The translations under genes and the position numbers were made by a program. Below the pieces are notes generated by a model. The model worked only from the letters and a program-made list of their open reading frames with translations. It was not told the origin of the DNA and did not search any database. This document shows, in pieces, positions 8,015-13,110 of a stretch of DNA of 13,110 nt; position 1 is the stretch's first letter; each line of letters opens with the position of its first letter. The DNA is from Terana coerulea (taxonomy: Eukaryota; Basidiomycota; Agaricomycetes; Polyporales; Phanerochaetaceae). The DNA is taken from the NCBI GenBank assembly GCA_024811115.1, contig JAKOGH010001167.1, forward strand, positions 1 to 13,110, written 5' to 3'.

Positions 8015-10880
8015 CTGGCGACGCATCATTAGCAACGGCATAGCGCGTAGTACACACCAGAATGAGCCCAGACAGGAGTACGAGCACATCGGACCGCGGA
8101 AGTATTCCAATGATCGAGTAGGTCCAGAGTCGGAGGGCAGGGCCCAGGCGCATTCGGAATTACAAATGGCCGCGCGGAGGGTCGAGAACAAGGCGAAAAT
8201 CCCAGCGTTGTTCCACCACGTTGCGCGTTCAGGTCGAGATGCGCAAGAGACGCATCCAGGTCGTCCGCCCATCCGTTTGTCGTCATCGGCATCGTGGCGT
8301 CGTCGAGACCAGGCCGGCGCGGATTCCAATTTTGATACGGAGGACAGGAGTCGGTCGAGAGTGAAGGTCGGACCCAAGAAAAGAAAAGCATTTGTATCAT
8401 TAGCGTTCGTGCTCTTCCGTGCAAAGATAGGGAGACCGAGAACGAAGAATAGAAGGTGTGTGCATGCAGGCTATTACTACAGAACAAATACAGTACGCCC
8501 CAAAAGCCCTGAAAAACCCAACCAGCCAGCGTAGCGAGGCCAGCTTATATGCTTTGGCTCTAGCCCGCGTTTCTTCTTTCCAATAAGACGAGAGATAATT
8601 AAACGATCCCAACACAAAGTGTCCATCAAATCGTGCGAGCCGACTAGAGCAGCGGCGGCGAGGGCAACGACAGCCCGATTGTCGAATCGGGCGTGTTCAG
8701 TCCACCCGTGCGCACCAGCTGTTCCATCGCCGCCGTCTCTTTCGCGAGCCCAACACCGACGTCTGCGCCGAAGCTGAGCGCGAGCCCTCCGCCCGCGACT
8801 GCGCTGCCATTCGAAGCCGGACCCGACGCAGAATTCGAAGAAGACGAAGCGGAAGTAGTGGAATCCCTGAACCCACCATTCTCGACTTGCAAAAAGTACT
8901 GGATCAGGTTTTGCATGAGCCCGTCCTGCTGCGCCATGTTGCGCTGGAAGAGGACCATCTCGTTGAGCACGTTCTGGTAGTTGTTCTCCAGATTGCGGAT
9001 GTGGTTCGCCATCTCCTCCTGCGCGCGCACAAACTCGTCCTGCATCCGGTTCAGCCGCTCCTCGTGCAGCCGGCTCATCTGGCTGACTTGTGACGTCAAC
9101 GACTGCACCGTCGACGAGAGCGTCTGTACAGACGACTGCAAGGCATTGATCGTGCTGTTCGTCGCCTGCAGCTGAGTGGATGTCGAGGAGAGCGTATTCG
9201 AGGTGCCGGAAAGCTGTGACTGAATGAGCTGCACCTGCGACTGCGTGTTCAGGAGTGAGGATGAGATAGCGTTGAGGTCGGCGGACGCGCCGGGGATGGT
9301 GATGACCGAGAGCCGGACGTGTTGAGGGATTTGCGAGCGGCGGGGACCTTGCGCTTGATGTTCTCGAGCGCATCCCGTCGGTCAGCATGGAAATCAGGAT
9401 GACGGAACGTCCAGCTCTGTGAAAGAATATTGATTATATGCGCGTTTTGGCAGAGACTGGTGTACGTACGTGCTCGCCATACGTGGTGTCGTCCGTATTC
9501 TTCACCTGCAGAACAAAGATACAAAGTCAGCTCATGTTCAGCTCCGCTCAAAAAGCAGGAAAGCGAATACACAAAGCAGCTAAATCTCTCCGCCACTCGG
9601 CCCGAGCGAAGAAGCGACGATCTTCTCCGCAGGGAAACCACCAACGGATAGGGTCCGGGATGACCCACCCACTACAAATGATACGGCACGCATGAACAAT
9701 GGAAAAGGAACCGTGCAAGTCAGCGGGCCCGTATACACTGGCGTCTCGCCCATATAGGGTGCTAGGTTTCGGTGTGGGCCGAGAGAAGGTCAGGGTGAGG
9801 TGGCGGTGAGAGTAGGGCGGATGCCGCAGCTGCTGAAAGGAGAAAAGAAGGGCGGAGGACGTGATGTGATAGGTAGAAGGTTGGATGCGGGGGACGAAAA
9901 TGTGAGAGGCGACATGAAGAGGGGTTGCAGGTCGGACGAATGAAGGACAGGCGAAGGGAACCGAGCAGAAGGCGAAAGGGAGGAGACACATACCTTGTGG
10001 AAGTCGTACTTGTTGAGTTGCCGTACGAAACTGGCGAAGTTGCTGTGCTTGAACATCCGTGGTAGGATGCTCTTGGTGAACTCGTTCATGTCTTTGACGA
10101 CGAAGCAATCGCCGTGTGGGCCCCATGAGACGACGGGTTGGAACGTTGGGTCCTCGAGCATCCTGTGCAGACATTGTTAGAGACGAAACGAGACGGACAT
10201 GGGATAGAGTACGCACTTGTACAGTTTCTTGACAAAGTCGCTCGTGCTGGGCATGCCGTCCTCGCCTTCGTGCTTCACGTTGTCTGCACGACTGCTGGCT
10301 CCGGCACCCGTCCCGATCGCGATCCCTTCGGTCGCGCTCCTGCTGCACATCCCGATCGCGTTCCCGCTCCCTTTTCACCGCTCTCTGGTTCTCGTTCGCG
10401 GCCGTCGCGGTCGCCGCGCATGGGAGCATCGCGGTCCCGGTCCATGCGGTCGTAGCTCTCGTCCTTGAGGCTGCCACGAGACTCGACGCGCCTGAGGGGC
10501 GGGCTGATGCCAGAGGCAGACGACATGAAGTCGTCGCGGGAATTGCTTGTGCGGTGTCCCCAACCCATGCCGGATGACATGCCGCTGGAGATGCCGCTGA
10601 GGGGTGAGCTGAGGGGTGGTGGGAGCTGGGCGGCGGTGCTGAGGGAGGGATGTGAGTAGGTCGGTGGAGGGTAGCCTCTCGGCGAGGGCGGGACGGTCGA
10701 GGATGAGAGCGATAATGAGCCCTGAGAGACATTGAGTGGCGGGAGGGTGTTTGTTCTGAAAGAGTTGGATGAGCCGAGAGCGGAAGGCGGCGGGAGGGGT
10801 TCGTATTGGTTTTGCTGCTGCTGTTGCTGCTGCTGCTGGGCCTGCTGGCGGGCGAGGGACCGATAATTGGACTGGTCCAT
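6078..10880 (-). CDS. SKN7: Skn7-type response regulator and HSF-domain transcription factor (interrupted in places)
   Basis: Skn7 proteins are nuclear factors that join an HSF-type DNA-binding domain to a receiver domain and act at the output of the His-Asp phosphorelay in oxidative, osmotic and cell-wall stress. A full-length model runs 10880-10379, 10283-10217, 10162-9994, 9505-9470, 9416-8877, 8014-7140, 7077-6814, 6757-6569, 6515-6078. It gives about 1026 residues if one base missing near 9250-9330 is allowed for. Order: polyQ/Ser/Pro N-terminus; HSF domain (about 182-285; [46 protein letters not shown]); coiled coil; Ser/Ala/Gly linker; receiver (about 770-885) with VDDD, phospho-acceptor Asp in [18 protein letters not shown] and KPFTK; tail ending [10 protein letters not shown]. 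Well-supported introns: 10163-10216, 9417-9469, 6758-6813, 6516-6568. Less certain: 10284-10378, 7078-7139 and 8015-8876. The start MDQSNYRS follows a TATA-like box and CT-rich leader. Alternative: two neighbouring genes, HSF (10880-8644) and receiver (from 8292). Confidence 0.75.
8015..8876 (-). other. 862-nt candidate intron or intergenic gap within the Skn7 locus
   Basis: A GTGGGT donor at 8876 and a CGCCAG acceptor at 8015 join in frame (VENG to KLKLG). The segment contains the coding-like extension to the TAG at 8644, then a mixed AT-richer stretch of about 350 bases, then a CT-rich leader-like run and an ATG at 8292. Those contents fit an intergenic region as well as an intron. Splice choice here decides whether the locus yields one protein or two. 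Confidence 0.45.
9506..9993 (-). other. Unusually long intron inside the HSF DNA-binding domain
   Basis: The HSF domain is interrupted after KYDFHK by a GTATGT donor at 9993 and resumes with [12 protein letters not shown] after TTCTGCAG at 9506. The phase is 0, a CTGAC branch site lies shortly before the acceptor, and the intron is 488 nt long. The other well-supported introns in the window are 50-76 nt. The donor-side half is strongly pyrimidine-rich on the coding strand and a TATATGGG stretch lies about the middle. No open frame or RNA was recognised inside. Confidence 0.8.
10802..10852 (-). repeat. CAG repeat tract encoding polyglutamine
   Basis: Near the N-terminus of the Skn7 protein a run of CAG codons encodes about nine consecutive glutamines, flanked by further Gln, Ala and Asn (ARQQAQQQ followed by NQYEP). 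Such short polyQ tracts are common in fungal transcription factors and often vary in length between strains. Confidence 0.85.
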
Positions 10881-11018
10881 GTCGGGTGATCTCCTACGGG
10901 ATGTGGTCGTCGAGGGACGACGGCGGTCTGGGCGGTGGAGACCTGAGTTTGTTTGGGCAGTGGAGTGCGGCGGAGAGTGGGTCTGGGTGCGAGAGCGCGG
11001 CGAGAGGGGAGCGAGAGA

Positions 11019-11024
11019 TTTTAT
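11019..11024 (-). promoter_or_regulatory. TATA-like element upstream of the Skn7 locus
   Basis: On the minus strand CACGATAAAATCTC lies about 140 bases upstream of the ATG at 10880. A long CT-rich stretch follows, as often seen just before fungal transcription starts. If this is the promoter, an in-frame upstream start at 11081 would lie outside the transcript, which supports 10880 as the start codon. Inference from sequence only. Confidence 0.35.
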
Positions 11025-11081
11025 CGTGCCCGGTCGTTGATGGACCCTCTCCACTACAAATTCGGGTGGCCTCCCCGGCAC

Positions 11082-11830
11082 GGACGCTCGACCCCTTTCG
11101 GCATCCTCCCCGGACCTCGTTTACGCGCCCAGTCTATTCCGTTCTCCCTCTACGCTTTGCCTGCGCCCCTACGCTTTCGACGACAATCGTATACGCTGCA
11201 ACAGACTGGCTGCGAAAACATAGAACGGACGCCGTAGCACGTTTGCCAGGAACCAGGACGCGAATCAGTGCAAAACGTGGTAGCTCCACAACGCCTTGGT
11301 AGGACGATCCCGGAGGGAGGAGAACCGTCGCAGTCCCTGTCCCTGCCATTTCGAGGGGGCGAGCTCACCCTCACACTCAAACAAAACGGTCCAGACTGCG
11401 TGTGGATCTCCCTCGTCGCATCCAGCCAACCCCCAAAGCGCTGGCAATGCTCTGCGCAGAAATGGGACGACGGTCTGGAGAGGCCGAGGCTCCCGTCCAA
11501 GCCCGGCGTCCCTCCCAGGCACACGCGCCCCTCCGCCAGCAGCCGCCAGCTCGCCACATCCTCTTTCGCATCCTCCGCACTTCGACGTCCCTCTCCCCAC
11601 CAACGACCGCCTTGACGGCCACAGACCGCCGACGCTCGCCCTGGGTGGAAGCTGCGGCAGAAAAATAATCGCTATCAGCAACGCCAAGCCCGAAAAACGG
11701 CTCAATAATCGCAAAGATCGTCTCCTCCAGTTCCTATCGTGACAGTGAATTTGTAGTGCCCGGCGTTTCTTGTTTTCCAGCACTCTCACCCATCTCTTCT
11801 TTCATGCACGCCTCTCTCGTCGGAGTTGGA
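11082..11830. other. GC-rich stretch, no gene assigned
   Basis: This region has open frames of 80-175 codons on both strands, as GC-rich DNA tends to. None carries a motif I recognise. The most protein-like short stretch is on the plus strand near 11340-11420 (GGELTLTLKQNGPDCVW), but I could not connect it by splice sites to a convincing gene. On the minus strand it would be distal upstream sequence of the Skn7 locus. CT-rich plus-strand runs at about 11120-11170 and 11770-11825 could be promoter or leader sequence for a rightward gene. Confidence 0.4.
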
Positions 11831-11839
11831 CCTGCTACA

Positions 11840-12227
11840 ATGGACACAGCCCAGGCCGAGGCGATGTGAGAACGTGCTTCGCAATTTCGGACGACGGCAC
11901 TCTTGGTGGGCTCCTCTACGCAGGTCTGGAATCAGCGGAGTCCTTCAGGTGGCGTTGAGATGCGGATGGATATCGCAGTGAGTAAGCCCGTATTTGTGCG
12001 CATGCTGCTTTCCGGGATAGCCGCTTTATGCTCTGCGCACAGCCTGTCGAGCGAACGGTCAACGATAGCCTGAACGTACGTCGACGCTTTGATATGTCTC
12101 TGCCGGTGTCGTTCACTCCAGGCTGCAAGTGACGGATGGTGCATCGTATACCTGCTCGCGAACCCCAGTCTTTTGGCCGCATACATCGACCTGAACGGTG
12201 AAGCAGCCTTCTCGCATGAACGTACAG
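11840..12227 (+). CDS. Possible multi-exon gene of unknown function (partial model)
   Basis: An ATG in a good fungal context (CTACAATGG) at 11840 opens MDTAQAEA and meets a GTGAGA donor at 11866. Downstream, three blocks stay open in one frame when GT..AG introns are removed. A block ends EMRMDIA at 11977. An 11-codon exon follows at 12043-12075 (PVERTVNDSLN), and then an exon at 12122-12227 (AASDGWCIVYLLANPS and onward) that ends at a GTTAGT donor. The removed introns, 11978-12042 (GTGAGT..CACAG) and 12076-12121 (GTACGT..TCCAG), have strong donors. The acceptor of the first intron is unresolved (candidates around 11923-11950), and I could not follow the gene beyond 12227. No family recognised. 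The minus strand here also has open frames, so orientation is not secure. Confidence 0.3.
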
Positions 12228-13110
12228 GTTAGTGCACACTCTTACGATAGGCCGCTATGCACGTCAGCCTGACGTCGGTCTTCGACCTCGGGCTTCGTCG
12301 ACGAAGCTTAATACTTCCCAGCATCACCTGCCTGTTATCTAAGAATCTGCATCGTAGCGCTACGCCGTGTTAGCCTCGAGGAAGGTCAGAAGCGTAGTTC
12401 TACAAACGGCGCTGGTTTAGAGGTCACTTGAGAGCGGTTGATGGTTCTTCTGAACAAATGATGCAGGTGCGTTGGTTACTTGACGACTTTCAGCTGCATA
12501 CGTCGTAGGTCGACTCATGTCATTGGGAGAACGTATGAGCAATGTCACAAAAGTAAATCAGGTGCAGCTTGTCATGAAACATATGAACACCACAGCTGAC
12601 TAGCATTTCATAGGCATCAGATACCGCTGCTTGCAAACGACCAATGATGGGATAACGCCTCCTCCCGTATTTGCGAGCATATTTCTTACCGATGACGTCT
12701 CCTGTACAGAGACGCTTTCTGTGAGAGATCTGCCAGTGTCTACGGATAGTGCAGGAGAACCTGCCCGCGAATGGCCGCATATCTGGTCAGGTTCGAAGCT
12801 ATCACCTGCGGTACGCAATCCATCCCTCTCTAGATGTATGCGTTGAGCTTACCGGCGTGTGTTCATTCTTCCAGTGGTAGAGCGTCGGGGCTTACGCCTG
12901 CCAATCGGGATTTGGAGCATTAGTCGTGGTGTTTACTGAAGCCAAGATGCCTCTCTGTCGAAGCCTCCTGAGTTCCTTCGTACGGATGGCGCTTAGCATC
13001 ACCGCGCCGCGCCGCCCAGTATCTGTCACCTCCGAGTCGGTCTTGATGATATTGCTGATTCAACCGCAAATCAACCAGACTCGTGTACTCTGCGTAGCGA
13101 TGGTCAACAC
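12228..13110. other. Right end of window, no gene seen
   Basis: Moderate GC with frequent stops in all frames; the longest frames (about 60-86 codons) overlap on both strands near 12520-12846 and show no motif. A perfect 16-bp palindrome lies at 12292-12307. If the plus-strand gene starting near 11840 is real, its later exons should lie here, but I cannot place them. Confidence 0.4.

Larger units (their letters stand above)
8644..10880 (-). other. HSF/coiled-coil half of the Skn7 locus, with its own stop
   Basis: If the coiled-coil frame is simply followed, it passes [16 protein letters not shown] and about 70 Ser/Ala/Gly-rich residues and ends with PSPPLL and a TAG at 8646-8644. GC-rich third positions continue to that stop, so the extension looks translated. 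It would give a protein of HSF domain plus coiled coil without a receiver. It may therefore be a separate gene, or the terminal exon of a short isoform of the Skn7 locus. The coiled coil (about 9290-8880) is rich in Gln, Ser, Leu and Thr and ends in the family-like stretch [17 protein letters not shown]. Confidence 0.55.

Noticed and set aside
8477..9388. 303-codon minus-strand frame across the coiled coil
   Set aside because: It is an out-of-frame shadow of the Gln/Ser/Leu-rich coiled-coil coding frame, with an Arg/Ala/Gly-rich composition typical of GC-rich shadows.
11265..11789. 174-codon minus-strand frame with a hydrophobic stretch
   Set aside because: Open frames of similar length exist on the opposite strand at the same place; it has no recognisable domain and no start context, so it was not called as a gene.
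12868..12930. tRNA-like stretch containing AGTGGTAGAGCG, resembling an A box
   Set aside because: No matching T arm (GGTTCRA) follows and no acceptor or anticodon stem can be drawn; the similarity is confined to a short motif.

Overview
The window is one end of a fungal chromosome, most likely from a basidiomycete. It opens with 18 perfect CCCTAA units (the C-rich strand of a TTAGGG telomere). The two recognisable genes are packed with short introns, mostly 50-76 nt, with GT..AG ends and CTRAY-like branch sites, as expected of Agaricomycetes. The order along the window is telomere, decayed subtelomere, then unique gene-bearing DNA.

Subtelomere (1-2809). After the telomere comes AT-rich DNA without intact genes. 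A RecQ-type helicase remnant on the minus strand (about 730-1490) resembles the telomere-linked helicases of many fungi. It is broken by frameshifts and stops and lacks its ATPase half. It is flanked by two diverged copies of one direct repeat (361-735 and 1568-2392). The second copy has swollen through tandem amplification of a 54-57 bp palindromic unit into a nine-copy minisatellite.

Gene region (2810-11030). Two genes lie on the minus strand, transcribed toward the telomere. The first is an intact eight-exon galactokinase (2810-5059; 611 residues in my model) with all three GHMP motifs. After about 1 kb without a supported gene comes a Skn7-type response regulator and transcription factor (6078-10880). 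Its order is polyQ/Ser/Pro N-terminus, HSF-type DNA-binding domain, coiled coil, disordered linker, receiver domain and tail. The receiver keeps its acidic pocket, phospho-acceptor Asp, Thr/Ser and Lys. The gene is not clean as written: one base appears to be missing after the HSF domain, one intron is about 490 nt, and an 862-nt segment with an in-frame stop separates the coiled coil from the receiver half. That segment is either a large, possibly alternatively used intron or a fission into two genes.

Distal part (11030-13110). A GC-rich stretch with no recognisable product follows. At 11840-12227 the splice-site pattern allows a small plus-strand multi-exon gene of unknown function. The rest is featureless to my reading.

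The two genes have unrelated jobs: galactose phosphorylation in the Leloir pathway, and transcriptional output of a His-Asp phosphorelay. I see no operon-like or pathway cluster. The most unusual material is the palindromic minisatellite and repeat-flanked helicase relic, and the interrupted Skn7 locus.
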